This document shows positions 1 to 5,488 of a stretch of DNA of 5,488 bases, piece after piece. Both the position numbers and the translations under genes were made by a program. Numbering within the stretch: the stretch's first letter is position 1; the number at the start of each line of letters is the position of its first letter. Under the pieces are notes generated by a model. That model did not search any database and had not been told where the DNA came from. It was given only the letters and a program-made list of their open reading frames with translations. The stretch comes from Actinomycetota bacterium (lineage in GTDB: Bacteria > Actinomycetota > Thermoleophilia > Gaiellales > Gaiellaceae). The stretch is taken from assembly GCA_013817555.1 (NCBI GenBank), contig JACDCN010000159.1, positions 1 through 5,488 of the forward strand, read 5' to 3'.

Positions 1-277
1 ACCCAATCCGCCTGCCCGCCAGCAGCTCGCCGATCACCGGCAAGAGGCTGCGCGCGGTTTCGACGAACGTGACGCCTTCGACCTCCCGTCCCCGCACCGC
101 GTAGCGGAAGTCGGCGTAGAGAGTCGCAGTCCCATCCGGCTCGACGAGAACGGCCGCGTTCGAGCTCTGCAGGCCGGTGAGGTAGCGCACATTGGCCTGG
201 CCGCCGAGAACATACGGCGGTCCTGCAACGAGCAGTGGCTCTTCCAGCAATGCTGCCAGGCGCTCGATCCGCGTCAT
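1..277 (-). CDS. Aminopeptidase P / Xaa-Pro dipeptidase family protein, N-terminal part only (3'-partial)
   Basis: Only the first 92 codons are in the window; the gene continues past position 1. The visible protein starts MTRIERLAALLEE and contains NVRYLTGLQSSNAAVLVEPD at about residues 29-48, followed by GTATLYADFRYAVRGREVEG. This is the typical creatinase/aminopeptidase P N-terminal domain pattern (N-I/V-R-Y-L-T-G, then a D-x-R-Y strand). By family knowledge, full-length members carry a C-terminal pita-bread metallopeptidase domain that removes residues next to proline; that domain and its metal ligands lie outside the window, so activity cannot be judged. The ATG at 277-275 overlaps the aroQ stop as ATGA and has a good ribosome-binding site, AAGGA, six bases upstream. 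Position after aroQ matches the actinobacterial order in which a pepP/pepQ-like gene precedes efp. Aminopeptidase P and prolidase cannot be told apart from this fragment. Confidence 0.85.
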   Translation of the reverse strand, partial: MTRIERLAALLEEPLLVAGPPYVLGGQANVRYLTGLQSSNAAVLVEPDGTATLYADFRYAVRGREVEGVTFVETARSLLPVIGELLAGRRIG

Positions 278-705
278 ATGCGTTCCTTGACGAGGAACTC
301 GAGACCTTCCCGGTACCCGTCGGGCCCCTTGCCGATGATCCTCGCCTCGACGACCCCCTCGAGCACGGAGGTTCGGCGCCATTCCTCGCGCTCGTCGATG
401 TTCGAGAGATGCACCTCGACGACCGGGACGGTAAAGAGCTCGACCGCGTCGCGGATCGCCCACGAGTAGTGAGCCCACGCTCCGGGGTTGATGATCACGC
501 CGTCCGCCCAGTCGAACGCCTCGTGGCACCAGTCGATGAACTCGCCCTCGTGATTCGTCTGCCGGGCGCGCACCGTGCAGTGAAGCTCGCTCGCCCACTC
601 GTAGATCCGGGTCTCGAGCTCGGAGATGCTGATTCCGCCGTAGAGCGCCGGATCGCGGCGGCCGACGACGTCGAGGTTCACGCCGTTCAGGACGACAATT
701 CGCAC
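274..705 (-). CDS. aroQ: Type II 3-dehydroquinate dehydratase
   Basis: AroQ performs step 3 of the shikimate pathway, trans-dehydration of 3-dehydroquinate to 3-dehydroshikimate, in the cytoplasm; type II enzymes are typically dodecamers. At 143 aa it is full length for the family. The expected active-site residues can be placed: N10 in NGVNLD, R17 and Y22 in RRDPALYGG (the flexible lid with the catalytic tyrosine), N73 and H79 in NPGAWAHYS, H99 in VEVHLSN and R110 in REEWRRTS. NHEGEFIDW at 51-59 is also typical. The start is GTG at 705: an in-frame TAG (the aroKB stop) lies just upstream, and the first beta strand RIVVLNG begins at residue 2. Only nine bases separate it from aroKB, and its TGA overlaps the next ATG. 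Mild oddities are V9 for the usual proline of NGPNL, and W77/W82 where Y or F and V are common; these look lineage-specific rather than damaging. Confidence 0.96.
   Translation of the reverse strand: MRIVVLNGVNLDVVGRRDPALYGGISISELETRIYEWASELHCTVRARQTNHEGEFIDWCHEAFDWADGVIINPGAWAHYSWAIRDAVELFTVPVVEVHLSNIDEREEWRRTSVLEGVVEARIIGKGPDGYREGLEFLVKERI
284..288 (-). promoter_or_regulatory. Ribosome-binding site of the aminopeptidase P-like gene
   Basis: On the minus strand AAGGA is followed by a six-base spacer (ACGCAT) and then the ATG at 277. It sits inside the last codons of aroQ and supports the ATG as the real start despite the four-base overlap with the aroQ stop. Confidence 0.6.
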
Positions 706-712
706 CTCCGGA

Positions 713-716
713 CCCT
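713..716 (-). promoter_or_regulatory. Probable ribosome-binding site of aroQ, overlapping the aroKB stop codon
   Basis: The minus strand reads TAGGGTCCGGAGGTG across the junction. AGGG, sharing bases with the aroKB TAG, lies seven bases before the GTG start. A stronger match, GGAGG at 709-705, runs directly into the GTG and leaves no spacer, so AGGG is the better-placed candidate. Terminating ribosomes could re-initiate here. Confidence 0.4.
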
Positions 717-2142
717 AGATGATCAGCGCATCCAGAGCTGCTCGGATCTCGCGCTCCTCGAGCTCGACGCCGAGCGTCGGCTTTCCGGGCTTCTCGAGCA
801 GCACGAGCCGCGAACGGCCGTCGACGGTTTTCTTGTCGGCCGCGAGCGCGGCCCACGCAGCATCTCGGTCGACGCGGGCGAGCTCGGGGTGAAGGAGCTT
901 CTCGACCAGTACCGCGTCGTCCTCGAGCCCCGAGAGCCTGAGCGCCGCGAGCAACCCGAGCGCGACCGCCCGCCCGTGCGGAAGCGTGTAGCCGGATGCC
1001 GTCTCCAGGGCATGCGCGAACGTATGTCCGAGGTTCAGCTGGGCCCGCTCCGCGCGATCCAGGGGATCGCGGAGGCAGACGGCAGCCTTGAAGGCCGCAC
1101 AACGGCGTACCTGCTCGGGTAGCGCCAACTCCCAGAACGGCTCTCCGGCCAAGAGCCCCGTCTTCACGACTTCGGCTAGGCCGTTCTCGAGCTCCTCGGG
1201 TGGAAGTGTCGTCAGGAGCTCCGGGTCGATGACGATCCGCGTAGGCCAGTGAAATGCTCCCACGAGGTTCTTGCCCCGCTCGAGGTCGACAGCGGTCTTT
1301 CCACCGATCGCGGCGTCCACCTGCGCGACGAGCGTCGTCGGCACCGGAACCCACGCGACCCCACGAAGATACGAAGCCGCCACGAAGCCGGCTAGATCAA
1401 TCGTCGAGCCGCCGCCGAGGACCATGACGGTTCCCTCGCGATCGAGGCGAAGGCTCGACCAGAGTCGCTCGGCTTCGGCAACGCTCTTTCCCTGCTCACC
1501 CGCGGGCACGACATGGAAGGCCGTGAGACGCTCGCCGAGCGCCCGGCGCACGCGTTCACCGTGCAAGGGCTCGACTCCCGCGTCGACGACGAGCGCGATC
1601 GCGCCCGTGCCGGGAGCTAGCCCACCCAAGCCGTCGGCCGCTCCCTCCCAGATGTGGATTCCGGAGGCCGCTAGCACCACGCCGTCGGCGTCGTGCGCGT
1701 GCCCGTCGGCGACCGCTTCGTACAGCGGAGTGCGCTCTTCGAACAGCGTCCGAAAATCCTCGTGGTCGCGTGCGAGGGGGCGACCGCCCGGAGAGACGCG
1801 CTCCCACGCCTCCTCCGGCGTGGTCTCCAATAGGACAGTGAACGCGTGCTCGGCCAGGGCGATCCGCGTGGGCTCCGCTCCGAGCGCGCCACCTCCAAGC
1901 TCGACCACCGCAGGGAGGCGGCGGGTGAGGCTCTCGATGGCAAAACGCTCCTCGAGCTCGCGGAAAGCCTCCTGGCCGCGCTCGGCGAAGAGCTCGGCGA
2001 CAGTCGAGCCGGTCCGTTCCTCGACGACGGCATCGACCGAGACGAACGGGCGACCGAGACGGTCGGCGAGCTCCGGTCCGAGCGTCGACTTCCCTGCGCC
2101 CATGAACCCGACGAGCGCGAGGTGACGATCCAGTGCGTTCAG
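715..2142 (-). CDS. aroKB: Bifunctional shikimate kinase / 3-dehydroquinate synthase (AroK-AroB fusion)
   Basis: One polypeptide joins step 5 (ATP-dependent phosphorylation of shikimate) to step 2 (NAD- and metal-dependent cyclisation of DAHP to 3-dehydroquinate). Numbering is from the CTG at 2142 (475 aa). The kinase domain, about 1-150, has the P-loop GFMGAGKST at 12-20, shikimate-site D37 and R61 (FRELE), GGG at 83-85, the lid arginine R121 in GGRPLARD and R137 in RTPLYEAVAD. The synthase domain, about 155-475, has GGGSTIDLAGF from 243, PTTLVAQVD at 268-276, GGKT at 280-283, GKNLVGAF from 290, and the expected metal ligands E324 (LAEVVK), H373 (NLGHT) and H389 (PHG). The inter-domain linker is almost absent. 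No ATG, GTG or TTG lies just upstream; the ATG at 2103 falls inside the P-loop and would delete its first strand. I therefore propose CTG at 2142 (CTGA overlap with aroC) or CTG at 2133. Function is certain; the exact start is not. AroKB fusions are known, for example in Thermotoga. Confidence 0.93.
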   Translation of the reverse strand: MNALDRHLALVGFMGAGKSTLGPELADRLGRPFVSVDAVVEERTGSTVAELFAERGQEAFRELEERFAIESLTRRLPAVVELGGGALGAEPTRIALAEHAFTVLLETTPEEAWERVSPGGRPLARDHEDFRTLFEERTPLYEAVADGHAHDADGVVLAASGIHIWEGAADGLGGLAPGTGAIALVVDAGVEPLHGERVRRALGERLTAFHVVPAGEQGKSVAEAERLWSSLRLDREGTVMVLGGGSTIDLAGFVAASYLRGVAWVPVPTTLVAQVDAAIGGKTAVDLERGKNLVGAFHWPTRIVIDPELLTTLPPEELENGLAEVVKTGLLAGEPFWELALPEQVRRCAAFKAAVCLRDPLDRAERAQLNLGHTFAHALETASGYTLPHGRAVALGLLAALRLSGLEDDAVLVEKLLHPELARVDRDAAWAALAADKKTVDGRSRLVLLEKPGKPTLGVELEEREIRAALDALII

Positions 2143-3233
2143 GCGTTCCGAGGCCAGCCGATGCGCTCCAGATACGCCGTGTGCGCCGCGAGAAAGTCGC
2201 CGAGCGCATCCCCGCCGAACTTCTCGCGGGCTGCCCGAGCGAGCTCCCAGGCGACCGCTGCTTCAGCGACAACAGCAAGGGCTTCAACGGCCTGCACGTC
2301 ACTGCGTTCGACGAGCGCCGCTCCGGGCTCGCCCGTCTCGAGGTCGACCGAGCGAAGCGGGCGCATCAGGGTCGGCAGCGGCTTCATGGCGGCGCGGACG
2401 ACGACCGGCTCGCCGTTCGTGACACCTCCTTCGATCCCTCCGGCGCGATTCGTCTCCCGCCCGCGATCGGCGCGGATCTCGTCGTGGGCCTCGGATCCCT
2501 TGACACGGGCGAGCGCGAACCCGTCGCCGATCTCGACACCCTTCACGGCCTGGATGCCCATCAGTGCGGCGGCGATCCGCGCATCGAGTCTCGTCTCCTT
2601 CTCAGCGTACGAGCCGAGGCCGGGCGGGACTCCGTCGGAGACGACCTCGATGACGCCACCGAGCGTCTCGCGATCGGCGCGCGCCGCGTCGGTCGCGTGC
2701 TTCCATTCCTCCACGGTCGCCTCGCCGCCGATCTCGAGAGCGCGCCCGACGACCTCTATTCCGATCTCCCGCAGCAGCGCCTTCGCCACCGCTCCTGCAG
2801 CAACCTGTACCGCGGTCTGACGCGCGCTCGCCCGCTCGAGCGTGTGGCGCGTGTCGTCATGCCCGTACTTGAGCGCCCCGGCGAGATCCGCGTGGCCGGG
2901 CCTAGGGAGCGTGACCGGAGTCGTTCCCTTCCCGCTAGCGTCGCCCTCGGGCGGCCAGGGGCTCATTCCCCAAGCCCAGTTCTCGTGATCTTGGTTGCGG
3001 ATCACGAGTGCAAGCGGGGAGCCGAGCGTTCGGCCGTGGCGCAGGCCGGCGAGCACCTCCACGCGGTCCTGCTCGAGCTGCTGCCTCGGGCTGCGCCCGT
3101 ACCCCTCTTGCCGCCTCCGCAGGTCGTGGTCGATCGCGTCGCGGTCGAGCCGCAGGCCGGCGGGCAGACCCATCACGATCGCGACGAGGGCGGGGCCATG
3201 CGACTCGCCGGCGGTTCGCAGCTCGAGCGTCAC
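2139..3233 (-). CDS. aroC: Chorismate synthase
   Basis: AroC carries out the last common step of aromatic biosynthesis, anti-1,4-elimination of phosphate from EPSP to give chorismate, using reduced FMN. The 364 aa product is a normal length for the bacterial family. All three family signatures are present: TAGESHGPAL at residues 7-16 with catalytic H12; RPGHADLAGALKYG and then TRHTLERASARQTA in the middle; and RAGGIEGGVTNGEPVVVRAA with KPLPTL towards the C-terminus. RRRQEGYGRS near residue 40 is the usual nucleotide/flavin-contacting arginine stretch. The start is GTG at 3233, overlapping the aroE stop as GTGA; it places TAGESHG where family members have it. No strong Shine-Dalgarno is visible, which suggests translational coupling to aroE. 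The stop at 2141-2139 is CTGA-overlapped or followed within a few bases by aroKB. Confidence 0.97.
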   Translation of the reverse strand: MTLELRTAGESHGPALVAIVMGLPAGLRLDRDAIDHDLRRRQEGYGRSPRQQLEQDRVEVLAGLRHGRTLGSPLALVIRNQDHENWAWGMSPWPPEGDASGKGTTPVTLPRPGHADLAGALKYGHDDTRHTLERASARQTAVQVAAGAVAKALLREIGIEVVGRALEIGGEATVEEWKHATDAARADRETLGGVIEVVSDGVPPGLGSYAEKETRLDARIAAALMGIQAVKGVEIGDGFALARVKGSEAHDEIRADRGRETNRAGGIEGGVTNGEPVVVRAAMKPLPTLMRPLRSVDLETGEPGAALVERSDVQAVEALAVVAEAAVAWELARAAREKFGGDALGDFLAAHTAYLERIGWPRNA

Positions 3234-3919
3234 ACAGGTAAGCCTACGGCCGCTCGCATCGCCTCGATCGGCGCCCGCCGGCCAGTCCAGAGCTCGAACG
3301 AAGCGGCGCCTTGCGCGACGAGGACGTCGAGGCCGTTCACGACCGTGGCGCCGGCCCGGCGCGCGGCCGTCGCGGTCGCGGTCTCGGGATAAGGCAGCTC
3401 GATCAGGGTCTGACCCGGATCGAGCTCAGCGAGTACATCGTCGCGTGCCGCAGTCGCGTTGACGACGAGGTCGGCATCGCCGACGACGGGCGGCCACTCG
3501 CCGCGCCGCGAGTAACTCCGGGCGTGCGGCAGTGCCTGCATGAAAGCGGTAGCAGAACCGCCGTCTCCGAGAACGACCGGCCGCTCGCAGGGAAGACCGG
3601 GCAGGACCGCGGTATCGGTCGAGAACCCCTTGACGCGTCCCTCACGGACGACGACGGTGTTCACCGACGGGAGATCGGTCTCACAGAGCGCCGCTACCGC
3701 AAGTTTGTGAGGAGCGGTGACGTTGGCCCCCGCAAACCCGAGGGCGACGAGCCCACGCATGGCCTCCTCGAGACTTTCGGGCGATGTTGGCAGTGGGACG
3801 TACGCCCAGTCGAGATCGAGTGCCGCGAAGGCGGAATTCTGCATCCGAGGCGACAGCGAGTGCTCGACCGGCCAGCCGAGAAGACCGACGAGGCGGGTCG
3901 TGCCCAAAATCTCGATCAC
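3230..3919 (-). CDS. aroE: Shikimate dehydrogenase (compact form)
   Basis: AroE reduces 3-dehydroshikimate to shikimate (step 4), normally with NADPH. The N-terminal substrate domain carries GWPVEHSLSPRM at residues 15-26 (shikimate-binding serines S21/S23) and ANVTAPHK at 65-72 with the catalytic K72. VNTVV at 86-90 and GFSTD at 98-102 follow, with catalytic D102 kept but the usual NTD asparagine replaced by S100. The Rossmann part has VVLGDGGSATAF at 115-126, DLVVNATA at 150-157, and the closing helix pattern GLDVLVAQGAASFELWTG. At 229 aa it is about 40 residues shorter than typical AroE. The region between PHK and VNT is shortened, and the segment after the glycine loop, which usually holds the NADP phosphate-binding NRT motif, is reduced to SYSRRGEWPP. 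Motifs at both ends lie in one frame, so a frameshift is unlikely. The GTG start overlaps the Nudix stop (GTGA). Cofactor preference is uncertain. Confidence 0.9.
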   Translation of the reverse strand: MIEILGTTRLVGLLGWPVEHSLSPRMQNSAFAALDLDWAYVPLPTSPESLEEAMRGLVALGFAGANVTAPHKLAVAALCETDLPSVNTVVVREGRVKGFSTDTAVLPGLPCERPVVLGDGGSATAFMQALPHARSYSRRGEWPPVVGDADLVVNATAARDDVLAELDPGQTLIELPYPETATATAARRAGATVVNGLDVLVAQGAASFELWTGRRAPIEAMRAAVGLPV

Positions 3920-4383
3920 GCGACGAACACGTCGCCGTCGAAAGCCAGATATGCATCCCGAATTGGTCGGTGCGCAGGCCAGAACGCAAGGTCGCGGAGC
4001 TCGGCACGAGAGACGATCCGCAGCTCGAGCGATTCGTCGCTCGCACGCGGCCGAGTTCCGGGCTTGGGAGTGACGACGAAAGCAAGCGACAAGAGACGAT
4101 GAACCGCACCGTCCCTGTAGGCCACGAGCCGTGACGGGTCGGAGAAAACGCCGAGCAATGTCATGTCGCCTATTTCCAGGCCAGTCTCCTCGGACAGCTC
4201 ACGCGCCAGTGCTTCGTGCACGGACTCGCCCTCCTCGAGGGTACCGCCGGTGAAGGCCTGGGATCCATCGTCCTCCCGCGTGTCAATGAGGACTCCGCCG
4301 TCAATCTCGACGATGAAGCACACACCGACGTTCCGTGGCCGATTCGGCAGCGGCGCGTCCTGGTCGCGGTAGTAGCTCGGCAT
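3916..4383 (-). CDS. Nudix hydrolase
   Basis: This 155 aa protein contains a perfect Nudix box, G-x5-E-x7-REU-x-EE-x-GU, at residues 47-69 (GGTLEEGE ... RELSEETGL), with the metal-binding glutamates E62, E65 and E66 (REL and EE). Such enzymes hydrolyse nucleoside diphosphates linked to another group; the specific substrate cannot be read from the sequence. The N-terminal YYRDQDAPLPNRPRNVGV is typical of one group of small actinobacterial Nudix proteins. The usual LPGG before the box is here AFTGG (residues 43-47). There is no signal peptide or membrane segment, so it is expected to be cytoplasmic. The ATG at 4383 lies three bases after the mltG stop and the gene's TGA overlaps the aroE GTG, so it is embedded in the operon and probably co-translated. 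Roles in nucleotide-pool cleaning or cofactor recycling are possible but unproven. Confidence 0.9.
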   Translation of the reverse strand: MPSYYRDQDAPLPNRPRNVGVCFIVEIDGGVLIDTREDDGSQAFTGGTLEEGESVHEALARELSEETGLEIGDMTLLGVFSDPSRLVAYRDGAVHRLLSLAFVVTPKPGTRPRASDESLELRIVSRAELRDLAFWPAHRPIRDAYLAFDGDVFVA

Positions 4384-4386
4384 TGC

Positions 4387-5220
4387 TCAACAGCCGAAGC
4401 CGTACTCGCACTTCTTCTCGAAGAACTCCGACTCGCTCGCCGTGAAGAAGTGGTGCACCTCGTCCGGCTTGCGGACGAAGAACAGGTGGTCGACGCGGGC
4501 GGGTCTCGCCGCCGCACGGATCGACGCGAGCCCCGGGTTCGAGATGGGTGTCGGCGGCAGCCCGAGTCGTAGTCTCGAGTTGTACGGGCTGTCGCTATCG
4601 AGATCCGACTGCTTCAACGGCTCGGTGCCCGGGACGTTCCTCCCGTATCGAATCGTCGCGTCGATCCCGAGCGGCATTCCGTTGCGGAGCCGGTTGTAGA
4701 TCACCGCCGCGACGAGGCGGCGCTCCTCGGGCGCGACGGTCTCCTTCTCGATCATCGAGGCGATGATCAGGACGTCGTACGGCGTCAGGTTCTTCGACTT
4801 CGCGTAGCGGAGATCGACGCGTCGCCACTGGCGTCTAAAGAACGCGAGCTGGTCGCGGACGAGCCGCTCCGACGTTGTGAGCTTCGTGAACTCGTAGGTC
4901 GCCGGGAACAGGAAGCCCTCGCTCGAGCGGGTGCGCGACCAGTCCTTCCGGAACTGCGCCGGAGGCGTCGCGCGAGCACTTGCTCGCCTATAGCCGGCAG
5001 TGGTCAACCGCGGCTTGACGCTTCGCTTCCGGATCGCGATCTCGCGCACGGCGCCGACGCGCTCGATCATCTCTCGGCGCGTGAAGCCCTCGGGAAAAAT
5101 GATTCGCAGACGCGCCAGCGGAGGAGCGGTTTCGACCGGGGCGGATTGCGGCTCGTCGTGCCGGCATCCAGCGACGACAACAGCCATCAGCATGACCCCT
5201 ACGGCGAACGTCAGCTTCAC
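4387..5220 (-). CDS. mltG: Endolytic murein transglycosylase MltG (YceG family), short lipoprotein-like form
   Basis: MltG cleaves nascent peptidoglycan strands at the membrane and is thought to set glycan length. This 277 aa protein shows EGFLFPATYEF at 101-111, IIASMIEKET at 152-161 with the expected catalytic E158, VIYNRL at 173-178, GMPLGIDATIRYG at 181-193, SPYN at 211-214 and GLPPTPISNPG at 220-230, all family hallmarks. One LysM-like segment, IIFPEGFTRREMIERV, lies at 40-55. The N-terminus MKLTFAVGVMLMAVVVAGC looks like a lipoprotein signal with lipobox VAGC and lipidated C19, rather than the usual retained transmembrane anchor. It is shorter than the E. coli protein (about 340 aa), mostly by loss of N-terminal sequence. 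The start is GTG at 5220, overlapping the ruvX stop as GTGA; a GAGG runs into the GTG and a weaker GGA sits about ten bases upstream. Lipidation is predicted, not shown. Confidence 0.93.
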   Translation of the reverse strand: MKLTFAVGVMLMAVVVAGCRHDEPQSAPVETAPPLARLRIIFPEGFTRREMIERVGAVREIAIRKRSVKPRLTTAGYRRASARATPPAQFRKDWSRTRSSEGFLFPATYEFTKLTTSERLVRDQLAFFRRQWRRVDLRYAKSKNLTPYDVLIIASMIEKETVAPEERRLVAAVIYNRLRNGMPLGIDATIRYGRNVPGTEPLKQSDLDSDSPYNSRLRLGLPPTPISNPGLASIRAAARPARVDHLFFVRKPDEVHHFFTASESEFFEKKCEYGFGC

Positions 5221-5488
5221 CTCGCACGCATCCGCGTGAGATAACTGTCGAGGAGATGCGCGGCGGCGCGCGCGTCTTCCGGGGCGGTGCCGGGAGCTCC
5301 CGCTGCGAGGGTTGTCGTAAACCGCTCGTCGTAGCTCTCGACGGGCACCTCGAGAGCGTCTTGGAGCGCTCGTACGAACTCCTCCGTCGCCAAAGCCTGG
5401 CTCCCTTGCTCCCCGCGCAGTGTCAGCGGAAGACCGACGACGACCCGCTCCGCTTCCTGCTCGTGGACGATCGCGCGCACGCGGGCCA
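5217..5488 (-). CDS. ruvX: RuvX/YqgF-type Holliday junction resolvase homologue, C-terminal part (5'-partial)
   Basis: The reading frame is open to the end of the window, so the start and the first part of the RNase H-like fold (including the first catalytic aspartate, in the D-x-G motif) are missing. The visible portion contains VHEQEAERVVVGLPLTLRG, matching the family's conserved VVGLP strand, then VPVESYDERFTT with the second acidic catalytic position in DERFTT, and DARAAAHLLDSYL with a third conserved aspartate near the C-terminus. The GTG codon at 5480 is internal, not the start, because coding continues upstream in frame and the conserved domain begins earlier in complete homologues. 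By family knowledge, RuvX/YqgF is linked to Holliday junction cleavage and to 16S rRNA 5' maturation. The TGA overlaps the mltG GTG start. Its place upstream of mltG is the standard actinobacterial arrangement. Confidence 0.9.
   Translation of the reverse strand, partial: ARVRAIVHEQEAERVVVGLPLTLRGEQGSQALATEEFVRALQDALEVPVESYDERFTTTLAAGAPGTAPEDARAAAHLLDSYLTRMRAR

Noticed and set aside
235..1122. Plus-strand open frame of 295 codons opposite aroQ and the end of aroKB
   Set aside because: Shadow of two well-supported minus-strand genes; its composition is charged and low-complexity, with no family motif.
2101..2103. ATG at 2103 as the start of aroKB
   Set aside because: It lies inside the P-loop and would leave the kinase without its first strand and first Walker glycine.
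1271..2820. Two further plus-strand frames (1271-2125 and 1846-2820) opposite aroKB and aroC
   Set aside because: Rich in R, S, A and P as expected of an antisense frame in GC-rich DNA; no motif and no plausible operon partner on that strand.
2133..3392. Long open frame on the plus strand (419 codons) antisense to aroC and part of aroE
   Set aside because: The opposite strand holds unmistakable chorismate synthase with all signatures. GC-rich genes often leave long antisense frames; the translation shows no recognisable domain.
3230..3919. Frameshift or internal deletion explaining the short aroE
   Set aside because: Catalytic and structural motifs from both halves are in a single frame without a stop, and reading the other frames around 3440-3640 gives no missing family sequence.
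5478..5480. GTG at 5480 as the start of ruvX
   Set aside because: The frame stays open to the window edge and the conserved N-terminal part of the RNase H-like fold must lie further upstream.
1..5488. Many CTCGAG and GAGCTC hexamers, which could look like a dispersed repeat
   Set aside because: They follow from heavy use of GAG (Glu) and CTC/CTG (Leu) codons on the minus strand; spacing is irregular and flanks differ.
1..5488. Intergenic promoter, terminator, riboswitch, tRNA, CRISPR or mobile element
   Set aside because: There are no intergenic spaces beyond nine bases, no hairpin-plus-T run was seen, and no transposase, inverted termini or repeat-spacer pattern is visible.

Overview
This window looks like a piece of a chromosomal housekeeping operon from a high-GC bacterium, most likely an actinobacterium. 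The wording of several proteins recalls the Thermoleophilia (Gaiella/Solirubrobacter-like lineages). That placement is inference from GC-rich codon use, protein flavour and gene order, not from a search. The order ruvX - mltG - aroE - aroC - aroK - aroB - aroQ - aminopeptidase P matches the conserved actinobacterial neighbourhood that usually runs from alaS/ruvX towards efp and nusB.

All genes lie on the minus strand, so transcription runs from high to low coordinates. In order of transcription they are: the 3' end of ruvX (5217-5488, start outside the window); mltG (4387-5220), a short lipoprotein-like endolytic transglycosylase; a Nudix hydrolase (3916-4383); aroE (3230-3919), shikimate dehydrogenase; aroC (2139-3233), chorismate synthase; a fused aroK-aroB gene (715 to about 2142), shikimate kinase plus 3-dehydroquinate synthase; aroQ (274-705), type II 3-dehydroquinase; and the first 92 codons of an M24/aminopeptidase P-like protein (1-277), which runs off the window.

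Packing is extreme. About a dozen bases are non-coding, no stretch is long enough to hold a promoter or terminator between genes, and five of the seven junctions are four-base NTGA start/stop overlaps. The genes are almost certainly co-transcribed and in large part translationally coupled. Any promoter must lie upstream of ruvX or inside coding sequence.

Functionally, the block encodes five of the seven shikimate pathway steps: dehydroquinate synthase, dehydroquinase, shikimate dehydrogenase, shikimate kinase and chorismate synthase. DAHP synthase (step 1) and EPSP synthase (aroA, step 6) are absent here and presumably encoded elsewhere. MltG acts on peptidoglycan and RuvX on nucleic acid, so they are probably operon partners by history rather than by pathway.

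I found no mobile element, CRISPR array, RNA gene or obviously new system. The points most worth a second look are the probable non-AUG (CTG) start of the aroKB fusion, the compact AroE with a degenerate NADP-binding segment, the short lipobox-bearing MltG, and the Nudix gene wedged between mltG and aroE.
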